From: Cladocopium goreaui
Lineage: Eukaryota; Sar; Dinophyceae; Suessiales; Symbiodiniaceae
Length of the DNA: 64,000 bases
Assembly: GCA_947184155.2 (NCBI GenBank)
Contig: CAMXCT020001694.1
Location: 62,001-126,000 of the forward strand
Reading direction: 5' to 3'
Of the stretch, positions 9,967 through 23,100 are shown in pieces; within the stretch, counting starts at the first letter, position 1; the number at the start of each line of letters is the position of its first letter. The position numbers and the translations under genes are program-made. The notes below the pieces were generated by a model. That model saw nothing but the letters and a program-made list of their open reading frames with translations. It had not been told where the DNA came from and did no database searches.

Positions 9967-12900
9967 GTATCTTTTGAATGTTGATTTGTCCACAGCCCAG
10001 ACTGGAGAAGTTCTGCTACGCTTGGTCATTGTCGATCTGGCACCAAGAGAAGTCTTGCTCTGGTCGCTCTGGTCGAATTTCACCATGACACCACATGACA
10101 CCTGTGGATTTCACTTGTGGCCTCTATGGCCCTCGATACTCTGAAGGAGCTTCATTCAATGGAAAAAGTTTGTGCAAAGAGGGCCGTGGATAAAATATGA
10201 TCAAAATTTGTTTCGACTTAGAGATATTTACAGAGATTTACAGAGTGAATCTTGCGCGAATACATTTGAAATGTTTTGGGTGAGCGCGTGTGAATAGCTG
10301 TTGGCTCTGTCCTAGCCTCCTTGCCTGACAATTCCATCAAAGGAGACAAATGGCAGTCTTGACCCAGAGGAGTGAAAAAATGGTGGAATGCATGTGTCAA
10401 ACAATGGTGGAATACATTGAAGGTTTCAGGATGTTGACGGCAACGATAAAATATACGATATACAGTTCAAAGCATTGCAGGAAGACACAGCTTAGGCTGC
10501 CAGGGAAAATGCAGCATGCAGAACATCATGCACAGCCAAAGGAACCTAGTCGACAGGAGCATATGCCTATCGAGATCACTTCCATTTTACTGGGTGGCGG
10601 TGGTGTTGCGATCCTTGCAATGTTGGGTCCTCGCACGACAAATTTGGCAGCTCGGAATACGGAGAGCCATTGTCAGAAGGCCAATCTGCCTTCATTAATT
10701 TCTTTGTGCATTCCCTGCTTTGCTAGACTCGCTGCACCAGTTTGAAAGCATATTGCATTTGCAATCGGCAGGCTGTGACTGCACAAAGGAGCCGGCATAC
10801 CAAAGTGGAGCAAAAGGCACCCACGGTGTGGGGGCGCAGTGTTCCTGCATCTTGTCCGCAAAGGGTGCGCCAGTTCTTGGGGTCATTCTCTGAGGTCGCC
10901 TGGTTGAGATTTGCTGATTTGTTGCTCTTTGACTTTTTTCTTCGCAGCCAAGTGAACGAGCACAAACTGACAAACTACTATAGTCACTATAGTCAGTTGG
11001 GGATGCTACCAGACAGCCGAGGCTTTCGTGGCTCTTCTTGCTGCCCGGGGTACCCGAACCCGATTGGTCCGAGCGGCGGCGAATGACCCTTGAGCAGCAA
11101 GTAGCCGACTTGCCCACTGCTTTTGCACCATGACCAGGCTAGAAAGCAATTGCATTTCTTCTGAGAGAGCCACCTTTCCGGGCGGAACGCCAACAACACT
11201 GCTCACCTGACTGTGTGCAAAGTCAAGAAGCAGAAGAAGCTGCAATCCGCTCATTCAGAGCGTGGTCTACCTAGCCATACCTAGTCATACCCGGCCATTG
11301 GCTTTTGCTGTGGGTGATTCGACATTGGTTTTTGTTCGTTTGATTGGCGATGAAGAATGCGTGCTGCCTGAGTCCGCCAGGGGGTTGATTCTAGAGGGAG
11401 GGTTCAAAGCCATTTTGCAACCTCACAATGACAGTCACAGGCCTAAGGCACACTTCACCGAGCTAATCTGGATAGTAGAACCTGTAGGAAAGAACAGAAC
11501 ATCCAGCAATGCGCAATGATTGTCATGCAATGTTGAACTCTCACAACGGGATGCTCAGGACCGACTGCTGCAAGTTGAAGCCTCGTTTGTGCATGTTTGA
11601 GCTAGATGACCCCAAGTTTCAATGCTGGGAAGCGCCGCCTCCTAAATGACGTAAAAACATGGTCCAATGCGAATAGTTCAGGTTTCTGAAGCAAGCAAAA
11701 GACTTGTCACTTCGCTTAGTTGATCCCTACAGGATGTTTCGACAAGTAAAGCATTGCTAATGCAAGAAGCAGCATGTCATCTTCACTGATAGTTGTGGCA
11801 AATGCAGACGTGTACAAAATAGATCAAAATAGCTAATCAAAGTGGAATTCAACCGCTGGCTGACGAGTTGGCTCATGTGAGGATCGGTTCGAGTTTAATG
11901 ATCGCCTATGGAATCAGTTCCTTCGGATTGCTCAGCCGTATTTCCTTCCATTTACGGCAGCCCGGCATGCAAACTTGTTTCCTTTAGGGGTCGTTGTGCT
12001 GAAGATCATATTGGTTCGAAAAGTTTGGAGGAATGCCCATTTGACTTGCGCCTCGTTTTTCCGAAACACAAGGAGAAGGAGGAGGAAGGTCCTGGCTTCC
12101 TTGCCCTGATTGCAGCGTTGCTGATCGGCGCCTTGGTGTAGTAGTTCCAAACCCATCCGAACCCATTCGAATCCAATGCAATTTCCAACGTTTGCGTTGG
12201 AGGATTTTGGTCATGTCCCTAGTGTGTTCCAACTTGCCTCCCTTTTAACTTCTGTTGTGTCAACCGAGCTGCATTTGTGACATGTCAAAACACAAATGGA
12301 TGGTGCCTTCGGCTATTGGAGCTATTTGGCCACTTCGTATTCGAAGAGGCCAGAGCAAATTGGTGGAATTGGAGGGGCGTCGGCCCCTTTGCTATGCTTC
12401 TTTGCTTAGAAGATATTAGCAACAGCCACGAGCCTCTTCGGAGAACCATCCCACTCAGAAGCACCTGGGTCAAAGAGATCAATGATGTTGCGCTCGCAAC
12501 ACAAGACACTCTACGGCAAGTAGAGCAAAAGTAGAATAAGCACCAAAGGAGATCAGAGGAGGTGCAGATTGCAGCAGGGTGGCATTGAACGATGGTCCAG
12601 GCCCGATGCCAAAGCTCATCAAAGCTCGGAGATTTCGAGGCAATGCGGACAGATCGGACCTATCAAGTCTGTCGTGTTCGTCGAGCCCAGAGGCAGAAAG
12701 CAAACATGCAAACGACATGCAAAGGAGTTGCACTGAATTGTCCGTAGTAGCTTATAGAACTTATGTAATCTTATGTATGTGAAATGGTACGGCCTGTGCT
12801 AAAAATCACATCAGTCGCTGCACAGAGGCAATTCCGGCGGTTTCTGCAACTATTGTGCATCGCAGAACCCCCAAGACTTCAGGTGGTCAACAGCTCAAAA

Positions 12901-13352
12901 GCTATCAAACACATGAATTATTCAAGGGACTCACTCTTCAATCTTTATTTGTATTGATTGCGCCTCAATCTCCCAGTAGTGCGGTCACTTGCTAATGATT
13001 CAGTTGTCAATCAGCCAGTGAATCATACACTTTCCATCTTCTGCATTTCTTTCAATATTTTTCCTACTCCTTAGTACGTCTCCTATCCTGTGAGACTTGG
13101 GAACTGGTGTGGGTATGGTAGCCAAGAAAGAGGGTCAAAGAGGTTCCTACTCGGGCAAGATCTTTGGGAAGATAACTCCGATAATGCGTTTTCTTTTCTT
13201 CGGATGGCTAAGTCTTGGTGCCAGAATATTTGAAACAAACAGGGTATGACAAGACTAGTCAGTGTCTAGTCGACCAGCCGGATTCCGTTAGAGGCGGTTC
13301 TCAATCCTTTCTATGTCACCATGTTTAGGTGCATGTCACCATGTATCACCAG
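9967..13352. other. Sparse region with weak coding hints
   Basis: No gene can be named. Weak hints: a hydrophobic segment I-L-L-G-G-G-G-V-A-I-L-A-M-L in + strand around 10573-10660; a + strand frame ending 12141 with a hydrophobic tail (F-L-A-L-I-A-A-L-L-I-G-A-L-V); and a minus-strand frame 11006-11254 with Ala/Arg-rich helix-like content. None has a motif or a paired splice partner, so I do not call them. Confidence 0.35.
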
Positions 13353-14313
13353 GTGTGGTGGGTGGCACTTTCTTCCTTGCCTTGGCTGCTGGCTCTGCTG
13401 CCCAAGCACTTCTGCAAGTTCCTGAAGGTGCATGAAAGACTCATCAAGAATGTTATATATACATCGAAAGTTTCGGCCTTGTCTTCCCGAACATCGCCAG
13501 GTTGAAAGTTGATTGCTTTGCAACCTTGGCTTTTGCTGTAGTAGCATTTCTCCTGCAGAGGTCTCACAGCGACCTTGACCTCAATGACGCAGGCACGGGC
13601 ACAAACAGGAAAACCATGGAAACTCCGCGCCGCATTTGGCAAAAAATGTGGGATAGACCTTGGGCATATTTGTGTCATTTTGTGTCAACATCAATATGCA
13701 GGCCGTGCTGGCGAGTATTTTGGGAAAGTAACAATGTCGGTTGGTAGCGCCCCAGAAATCGGAAAGTTTTCCTGGAATGGAATGGTGTTCCACGCAAAGA
13801 ATGTATTCCCAGCTTCACTGGAACCTGTATAACCCCAAGGTTCACACAATAGTATATTTTTGCAAAGTAATATTTCAGATAAACATGGGTATTTGATGGC
13901 AATTGACCATATACTACAAGGGATGTCCTGAGAGCTGTATGGTTCTTGAATGATCTGGATTGACTATGCTGGCAAGCAGATTGAGCAGGCTCCTTTTGTG
14001 ATCGCTGCCGCGGTTGCTGTGATGATAGCGGCTGCAGCTTTCCTCAGCGGACGTCACCGCTTGGAGGGCCGGTGGCAACAGCATCTTGATGGGAACCTTG
14101 CGGTTTCACCACGTGGTAAGATGTTGGTCCCAGGGCTTTATCAAACCTCACCACGCAGCTCAGGTGTTCTGAAAGCACAACATGCTCATACATTCTTATA
14201 CATTCTTATACATTCTCATTTCAACATTTCTACATTGAATACAGTTTGATGAGTGTGAGCACCATGTATGGAGCCCAGATAGCATGGTGTGCGAAGCTCT
14301 TCGCTACATTGAG
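13353..14313 (+). CDS. Probable N-terminal exons of the ABC transporter
   Basis: Four splice-bounded pieces precede the first secure ABC exon. 13353-13427 (25 codons, CACCAG acceptor, AAG|GTGCAT donor) encodes a hydrophobic W-W-V-A-L-S-S-L-P-W-L-L-A-L-L segment. 13702-13727 encodes A-V-L-A-S-I-L-G. About 13996-14115 (donor G|GTAAGA) encodes a strong membrane helix A-P-F-V-I-A-A-A-V-A-V-M-I-A-A-A then R-H-R-L-E-G-R-W. 14245-14313 (23 codons, both ends phase 0, donor GAG|GTATTT) encodes F-D-E-C-E-H-H-V-W. They lie in the right place and strand for the N-terminus (targeting sequence plus extra helices), but the phases do not all join, so at least one exon is missing or misplaced. Membership in the ABC gene is inference. 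Confidence 0.42.
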
Positions 14314-14783
14314 GTATTTTCTCACCCGAAGCTGTGAAACATCCATGACTGTTCCGAATATTAATGCATTCCTTGGATTAGCTGGTTGTGGGTTAGAGTT
14401 TCGGACATTCAATTTGTTGGCCTCTGACATGTTTGGGGCCCCAATGCAAGCCGGGAGAGCGAGAGTTCTTTTGATTCGCAACCTCGAAGCTCCTGTGAGC
14501 ATGATCACAGGCTAGCAGGATGCAATATGCATCGATGATCCATTTCTGGGCAAAAACAAGAAGACCCGAAAACCTGTGATGAAATAGGACGAGAATCACA
14601 GGAGATAAATGAGGTTTGTTAGGCGACTACAGCGCCGTGCAGCTTTGGCAAAGCAGACATCCCACAATCGGTGTTCCACATAAATTTATTCTGCGCAATG
14701 CAGCAGGGTTCATTGCACACTTTTGGTTGTGCTTTGGAGTGTGTGGCACCTTTCAATGCAGTAGGCATGACAAAGTCTCACAG

Positions 14784-17700
14784 GTGGGGTCTTCTTGCAT
14801 TGCTCCTATTTCTGCTCTTCTGTGTGACTGGCTTGAATGTCCTTTTGAGCTATGCCGGAGACTTAGCACTCTGTGCACGATTGCGCACTCCCCGTGACAA
14901 TATTACTTACCAAATCACCAATGCTTTGGTGTTGGACGAGTCCAAACACTTGATTCACTAGAGGTGTTTCGCACGATTGACAATGTTCTGGTGCCATATC
15001 TGCAAGCAGTTTGCATCTACCTCTCCCAGCTTCGGCTTTCTAAAGGTGGTCGTTTCCTTGTAAAGTTGTCCCCTAAAAAGATAACCTATTCACACATTTC
15101 ACTTCTGTCCCCGTGCAGCACTGCAGATTAGCGTCAGCACTATGCAAGGAGGTAGTTGATCGCATCCCATGCAAGCTGCACACACGAGTACTGTAACAGT
15201 CAGATCAAATAAAAACGTTTGGCCACCCAGTTGTCATGAACGACCACCTCCATTTCAAAGAACACGATGTCTTGTCAACTTGCATCAGGACAGAAGCACT
15301 AGAGGGAACCCGACTGATCCATGATCAAGTCCTTTGAATAAAGGTCGATTCAAACGGCATGTTTTGATTCCATATTTGTACATACATTTATGATCATTTC
15401 CGTATGTGTGTCACAGATGCACGTAGGTGACCAAACAGACTGCAAAATATCTAGGAAGGAAGTTCAGCGCGCTCAAGTCGAACAAACTTGAGAGATCAGA
15501 ATGCTGGCTGTAGGACCCTGTCGGCTTGTCACAGCCCTTCGAATGCCCACGCCTGTTAGGTAGCAAAGAATGCAGCTGGTTTCTACGAACAACTAGGGGT
15601 ATTTGCTGGAGCACTTGTGGTGGCAGTACCTGTGATTAGTTTCTCGGCCATCATCGGCTTCATCCTCTTGAGGTAATTGCTCTGCCAAGTACCCATTTCT
15701 AGCCCTAGCCCTGCCCATGCCCACAACACGAATAGAGGACTCTGAGTATTCGCAATGCGGGGGTAGTCAAGTGGCTTTTAAAGACACCTATTTCCGTCTA
15801 AGTCACTCAAATCTACTCAAGCTCTTTCGTGCTTCCATGTGTTGTTTTGTTTGTGTTGAGGGCTCAGTTCTGCAAGATCTGAACTCGACGGCGAAGAATT
15901 ATGGAAGATGTACTGCTTTGAAAGTTGTTAGAGCGACTGAAGAACCAAGGTGGATACCGCTATGTTCGGTTGACGCTGGGTGAGCTTCTTACACTATGGC
16001 CACTATGGAGTGGCTTGAGAGAATTGTTTTGGTTTTCGAAGCTCAGGTCGATACTGGCGGCAAGATCTCACCGAGTTGTTCTTGGAGAAGTATTTGTCGA
16101 ATCGATCCTTTTACTTGCTTGACTCGATTCCAAGCTCAAACTAGATTTGTGATATTCGTTGATATTCTGCAACGGGGCAGGGACTGTGCAGTTTCTGGTT
16201 TCATAGTTTCATCTCTCCTTTTCCTCCCCATCCTTTGTTGATTTTTGCCCGTGGTTGTTCTCTTTCGACTGGTGCTGCAGCTGCTGGAGTACGCCCAAGC
16301 ATCACGGGCTCTGGGCAGCTTTCTGCAGTATGGGAGCAGGTGCATTATCCGACTTGCAAATTTTCATGAGTTAAGGAAACTAAGTGAACCCATGCAATTG
16401 CCAGGAGCATGACCTGAACCACCCGCTCTGGATCAACAAACAAAATGCAAAACCGACAAAAGACATCAAAAGACCAGGATTATTGTATAGTACCTTTCTT
16501 GCTGAAAAACAACATTTTTATGCATTTCTAGGAGTCTGCATCCATACCTTTGAACAAAGCAAAAGGCAATGGCTCAGCTTGCCTCTTCTCGTAAGGGCTC
16601 GAATCAACCAAGGTTCAGACCCATAGATTCAGCAATTCCGAACCGTGCCAGACTGGATGGGTCCTTACAGATGCGATCCTTAAGTGGGTCCCTGGTCATT
16701 CATGTTGGGATCCTTTGCAAGCGCATTCATGGGTGTGGGTGTGGTTGAGGCATGCTTGCGCATAGGGTTCTCAGCACCATTGCACACAAGACCTCCTTCT
16801 GGTAATGTGTCTCAAGGTAGCCCTTTTTTTTCTATGTGCCGGGCCTCCATTGGAGGTGCTCCGAATGCTGAGTGCCTGCTTGAATTGGCATTTCTCCAGT
16901 GGTCGGTTTTGGGTTGCAGTCCCTTGTCCTCTTTATATATTTCTCGTCTTACTGAGTCTTACTCCAGTTCGTTCTTTGTTTTTCTCGGTAGTAACTTCAT
17001 CTCTATAGTTCGAACGATTTCGTTTTTTGTTTTCTGTTTATGCGTTCCCTACGAAAAAGTCAGTTAGCTTCACAGCAGCATGTCTTGAAAACCGATATGT
17101 CACATTCATTGCCTCACCCTGAACGTTTGCGGAATGCGTAAAGAAAAGCCTGGATGTCTCGTTGGCTCGGATAAGAAGTGCATAGACTCAGACATAGACT
17201 CCTTGGACCTACAGTTACAGTTTTGCCAGCAAGCTTTAAACATCTTTAAACCAGGTCTACATCGTAGGAAGCAATTCAAAGACCCTAGCCATTTAGTCAA
17301 GAGGAAAAGTTGGCCTTGGGTGGGTGATTTGCTCGATGAAGTCGTGCGTGTTGGTTCCGTTGCAAGAAAAGAGCTGGAGAGCTGGAGGACCAGATGTTGC
17401 CATGAGGAAATGTCGTCGTTGAATCTGAAGTGTATTTTTGTTCCACAAGGTTGACCATGCCAGCAACCCAAGGAATTCACAAAGCACTGACGCCGACAAT
17501 CCAGACCAACGTATCTCCGAGGATGTGAATTATTTCACCAAAGTCACCTTGGACTTTCTGTTTCTTAGCGTTCTAAGCAAGCATTTGCCAGAAGTTGCAT
17601 CATCAATAGTACTTGAGCGGGTTGCTTGGGCTTTCATGGCGAGCAATTGCACTTGTCCTGACTTATCATTGCATGCTCTGGTTTGCCGAACCAGTTTCCT

Positions 17701-20121
17701 GATGTTTATTTGCAAAAGGAACTTACAGCTGGAAACCTTGCTGCCTGCACCGCTGCTTCTGCCGCCGTACCAATTGGGCGGCAATGCAAGGTTGGATGTG
17801 TTGGACAGTATTTTGAACCTGATCTCTTTCTCTGCCATTCTTTGGTCAACTTCACAAACACTGACCGGAGCCCTTGCGATTTATGACACTTGGTGGAAAG
17901 GTTGCGTGGTTCAATATTTCTCCGGCTAGCTTTGTTTGGTGGTGGGGCCACCGAAGAGACGCTGAAAGCGAGAACTAGCAAGATCATGTTTTGTGAGTCT
18001 GTGCCCAAAATTTGGCATAAGTCTGCCGCCTTGAGGCACTTGTTGGGACCTACATTGCAGTTTTCCTTGGAGGACAACGTGAGACGAAAGCCTTATTTTG
18101 TGTCCTCCGTTCCGCACGTTTCAAAGCCAGGACGCTTGGTTGGTCTCAACTACCAACAGCTTCGTTTGCAGGCAGATTTCCGCTACAGTTGCAGACTCAG
18201 TGGCCCTGAAGTGCTGCTTGAGGCTCACCAAGCGGCACCGGCTTCCAGAGCAAATCTGGTAAATCAGTGGTATTTTTGTGCTTCAATTTGTGATTTTCAA
18301 ATTTTGTGCTTCATTTTTGCTTTGCATTTACAGTTGAGGTTTGGTCCATATCAGGGATAATGCGGAAGCAATAGCCTTCTACGGGGGCGAGAAGCGGGAG
18401 CAGGGCGAGGCATGCGCCCTGGAATTGCGTCCTCTGAATTCTCGAAGTTTCACCAGTCTCTTGTGACTCTTGTGCCACACTGCGGAAACGTATCTACTGT
18501 AAGCAGCAGAAGTATTGTAGCATAGCTGCGGGAAGAGAGCCATCTCTTTATATACACTGTCACGGTCAGAAAAACGGTATTTAAAGCGTTTTTGCGTTCC
18601 CAGCCAGCCAAACGGCGCAAATATCAGTATACTTGCACAAAAAAACGCAAGCAGCAAGGAGTAACTGCTTAAGATTACACGGACCCCAAACAGTGTGGGG
18701 GTAGGAAGTCAATGTACCAGATACAAGCAACAGTAGCTATGGAACAGAAACAGATGAGGTTAAACATGATCGCAACTGCAACCTTCTATATAGATCTATA
18801 TAGAGGAACTCACAAGATCTTCAGACAAGAACTTCCTATGAGCATCCCCAAGGAAGAGTTTTCATACAAGCAGCAATGCAGAGAGGATCTTCAATGATCT
18901 TCAAGATCTTAATGCAAGGACCTCTTGAGGAGGATTTGAACAGGATCTCCACAAAGAGCTTCTCACAAGGATTTGTACCAGATCATGTAAGGACACCGAC
19001 AGGATGTCACCAGGACCTCTTCAAGAGCTTTGTGCAAGGACTTGTACAATATCATGCAAAGGCCCCTGGCAGAATTCCACTAAGACCTTCGCAAGATCTT
19101 TGCACAAGGAATTGTAGAAAACCTTGAGCAAGATCAGGACGCACACTTTGTGCGACCCTGCGCAGTCGAAATGCACATGGACATCTCAAAAGAGCCATTT
19201 TACGCGAGAGTTCTCGGGCAAAATGCCGCACACCAAGACTTAGGCCTACCTTTGCAGAGCTTGCGCTATCGAAATGCACATGGACATGTCACACGAGCAA
19301 TTTTATACGAGAATTTTCGGGTAAAAGGCACACACCAAGACTTAGGCTTACGTTATGTGCGAGCTTGCACAGTCGAAATGCACATGGACATGTCACAAGA
19401 GCCATTTTACACGAGAATTCTCGGGTAAAATGCCGCACACCAAGACTTAGGCCTACCTTTGCAGAGCTTGCGCTATCGAAATGCACATGGACATGTCACA
19501 CGAGCAATTTTATACGAGAATTTTCGGGTAAAAGGCACACACCAAGACTTAGGCTTACGTTATGTGCGAGCTTGCACAGTCGAAATGCACATGGACATGT
19601 CACAAGAGCCATTTTACACGAGAATTCTCGGGTAAAATGCCGCAAACCAAAAGCAAGCAGAACTCGCGCCGCAGACTTGGGTGCGAGCTTGCGCAGTCGA
19701 AACGCACACGAGAATTTACGGGAAAAATGCCGGCCGACAGATGGGGCACCCTGATCAAGCACCGGCCTTGACTCCTACCGTAAGAACCGCTCAGTGTGAA
19801 CACATTGTTTGGGGAAAAACGCAGGTAGTATTTACAGTGGTTTCCGACTGTCAAGAACACTTCCATTTAGAGCCTTTTCCGCGTTCGTTAACTGAAGCAA
19901 TCACAAACGTCAGTGCGCAAAATCAGCGTAACTAATACCTTTTCCGCATTTTTCTATACGTACAATAAGGTGGGAAAACTCGAGACAAGAAGGTTCAGGC
20001 ATTGAATCCATTTTGGATCCAACTGGGGATTATATCAAAAGCCACTGCTACGGCGACGGCGTGGCAAATTTTGTAATATATATATATATATGTAATATAT
20101 TTACAGACAGACAGACAGACA

Positions 20122-20158
<37 letters not shown>

Positions 20159-23100
20159 ACAGACAGACAGACAGACAGACACCTGTACGCCCACATTGGG
20201 GTGGCCCATTTAGCGAAAAGACAGCAAAGTATTTACACACACAAAGTTAAGTTTCAGCTCGGGCACATCATCGAAGGCAGAATTGAACAAACGAATGCTC
20301 ATGATTTGTCCACAATTGGGAGTCCGAAGCGGCCTGGCGCCACGAGCCAATATTAGCAAAACGGGTATATGCATGAAGTTGCTCCTCCCAAGTGTGTCGT
20401 GGGCGTCCAGATACACACACACACATATATATAGCCCCTACCCAAAACCAGTTTTGTTAGCCAATAGCCCGGTCTGTTCTCCCATCGCGACCTGCCGGGC
20501 TAGTTTTGATTCTGAGTGTGCAGCTTTACCGCCTTCCCATTCCCGCAGTAGTCATCCCAATTTCTGGACGGATAATTACAATATACTCTATGATATTCGA
20601 TCCACCAGTCGTGCACTGCACAATTTTTGTGGCTGGGGTCTTGCGTTCTTGCGTGGCAAAAAAGCCCAGTTCAAAGGTCACCGGGAAACTGGATGCAGCT
20701 TTGAGAAACTACGATAGCTTGATTACGTGGGAGACGGGGCTTTCCGCATACCAGAAGGCGCGGAGGACCCTGGATCCTGGTGGGCCGCTTCAGCCGCCAG
20801 TGTTTGAGCATTTGAGTATCGTCGGCATTGTGTTGGAATGTGGCGAGGCTTTCTTCTACTTAGCACGGCTTGTCCCCTACTCTGTGCTTGGCGGGCTCTA
20901 CTTCTCCGGGCAGGTCAGGACGTTCTGTGCCAAACGCCTCATGCAGCAAAAGTCCCTCGTTGAAGAGACGGCTGAATGAATTTCCCCGCCGCTCCTGAAT
21001 GGGAAAATTTTATATATGAGAAAATTTTATTAAACACACACACACATATATATGTATATCTATATGTATATATATCTATATATGTATAAATCTATATATA
21101 TATATATCTATATGCATATATATATATAAACAAAATACAAATATATATAATATATATATATAATATCTAAATAAATAAAGAAATCACAATAAATTATCAA
21201 ATAAATAAATAAAAAATATATCTATATCTATATCTATATCTATATCTATATGTATATATATACACACAAATATTTAAATAAATAAATAAAAATATATATA
21301 TGGTCGAGCGTTCCAACCCCCCTCCCCCCCGGCCATGATCATGGGTCAGCCATAGTACGGCCCCCCTCCCCACCCTGTGATGTGGTGGGGTGTGGTACTG
21401 TCCGCTGTGGTGTGGTGGGGGTGTCGTACTCTCCCCCTCCTACCCCTGTAGTGTGGTGGGGTGTGGTGGTGGGGGTGTAGTGTATGTATGACAATATGTA
21501 TATATATATGTATATGGCATGGTGGGTATGGTGAGTATGGTATGTAATTATCTGATGTACGGCATGTTTGATATGTATGGTATGCTTGGCATGTATGGTT
21601 GGTATGGTATCTATGGTATGTTTGGAATGTATGGTATGTTTGGTATGTATGGCAGGTATGGTATGTGTGGCATGAGTGGTTGGCATTGGATGTTAGGTAT
21701 GACATGTAAGTCTGTTGCGTATGGTATGTTTGATTTGACAGTATGTATGTTCTGTATGGTATGTATGGTCCCTATGGGGTATGGAATGTTTGCTATGTAA
21801 GATAGGTATGGTATGTATGGCCTGTATGTTTGGTATTGTATGTATGGTAGGTGTCGTAATTATGTTTCATATGTATGGTATATGTGGTATGTATGATAGG
21901 TATGATAGGTATGGTATGTATGGTCAAAGTTCGTATGGTATGTATGGTACGTATGGTATCATTGGAATGTGTGGTAGGTACCGTATATGTTAAACACATG
22001 TAGTTTTGTGAGGGTACACAGGTAGTAAATAGGAAGTAGATACATAGCACATGCCACATGTATATACGACTGTAGGTAGCACGTAGGTACTTTGAGGGAG
22101 TATGTGTGCTACGTAGGTCCTCTAAAAGGTAGCATGTACCTAGTAAATGCGAGGATGGTAGCCAGAAATGCTGCAAAGACTTAGCAAATACGAGGCTGGA
22201 CCTCAGAAATGCTGCCAATAGCTTGCAGATAGAAAGGAAGGGGTGCTACCTGGGGACCCATACCATTGGGGGGGGGTAAAACACGGAACACGAGACCATA
22301 TATAAATATAAATGAATAAATAAATATATCAATAAACATATATATATATATATATTTATATTTATATTTAAATATATATATATATATACACATACACATA
22401 CATACATACTCATATTCTATGTCGTCCCCGTCAGAAACCAATCCTTGTTCAAGGCCTGGGATCCAATGCTGTCAGGTAGACTTTGGAACCCTTGGCCAAG
22501 CACAGTTTGCCTTCAGCATGGCACTGACCTAAGCACGTCTGAAAGGCGGTTGCTGTGGATCTTTTTGGAAAACCAAACAATTTTGTTTCGTTCTTTTGTT
22601 CTGAGATTCTCAGGTCCTGGGTTCCGTGACCATCATCGTCTCGCGCATACAGGATACTGGAAAAACTTTGGTTGTCCGTTTTCTGAACGCACGCTGTCGT
22701 GAAAGATGCGCCTTCCCCTTCTTGCGTTGCAATAAAGCATTCCTTGGGCCTTGGTCCTATTTCCTGCAAGTGAAGATTTGTGAAGGAGATTTCCCGCTTC
22801 TCGGCTGGTATCTCCCGCCTGGGCGCCTTCTGGCAGGCAGGGGTTGCTGAATAGGTTCGCTTGATGGAGATTTTGGCAGAGGCCCTGATTCACCCTGATG
22901 TTTTTGAGGCTCTGGCACCTGACGTGGTGATGCTCAGATGGGCGTCAGAGGGGTTTGTGAGGGTTTGTGCACCTGAGGGTTTTATTTTTGGACTTTCATT
23001 AGTTTGCTTTCCTAGCTTCCTTTTTGAAACAGGCGTCACAACATGCCACAGGCAGAAAACCGCTCGCTCAGGTGCACACAGAGCAGCACAAAATTCACAC

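Larger units (their letters stand above)
14784..22652 (+). other. Exon map, membrane half of the ABC transporter
   Basis: Exons I can place, with the donor that follows: 14784-14857 (GA), 15455-~15502 (GC), 15597-15672 (GT), 15925-15979 (GT), 16047-16120 (GA), 17450-17580 (GC), 17809-~17876 (GA?), 18131-18190 (GC), 18339-18409 (GC), 20677-20757 (GC), 20848-20913 (GT), 22476-22520 (GC), 22614-22652 (GA or other). Phases join cleanly at 14857/15455, 15979/16047, 16120/17450, 17580/17809, 18190/18339, 18409/20677, 20757/20848, 20913/22476 and 22520/22614. A small exon is probably missing between 15672 and 15925 and one helix between ~17880 and 18131. Confidence 0.75.

Noticed and set aside
15597..15672. 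Helix V-F-A-G-A-L-V-V-A-V-P-V-I first read as a voltage-gated K+ channel S6 segment
   Set aside because: No selectivity-filter exon is present, and flanking exons clearly belong to the ABC_membrane_2 transporter, where this fits the second helix.
19160..19760. CRISPR-like regular repeats
   Set aside because: Repeats are full tandem monomers without variable spacers, in a eukaryotic intron.
21339..22010. Open frames with repeated Y-G-M or H-T-Y units
   Set aside because: Translation of TATGG pentamers within the ABC intron.
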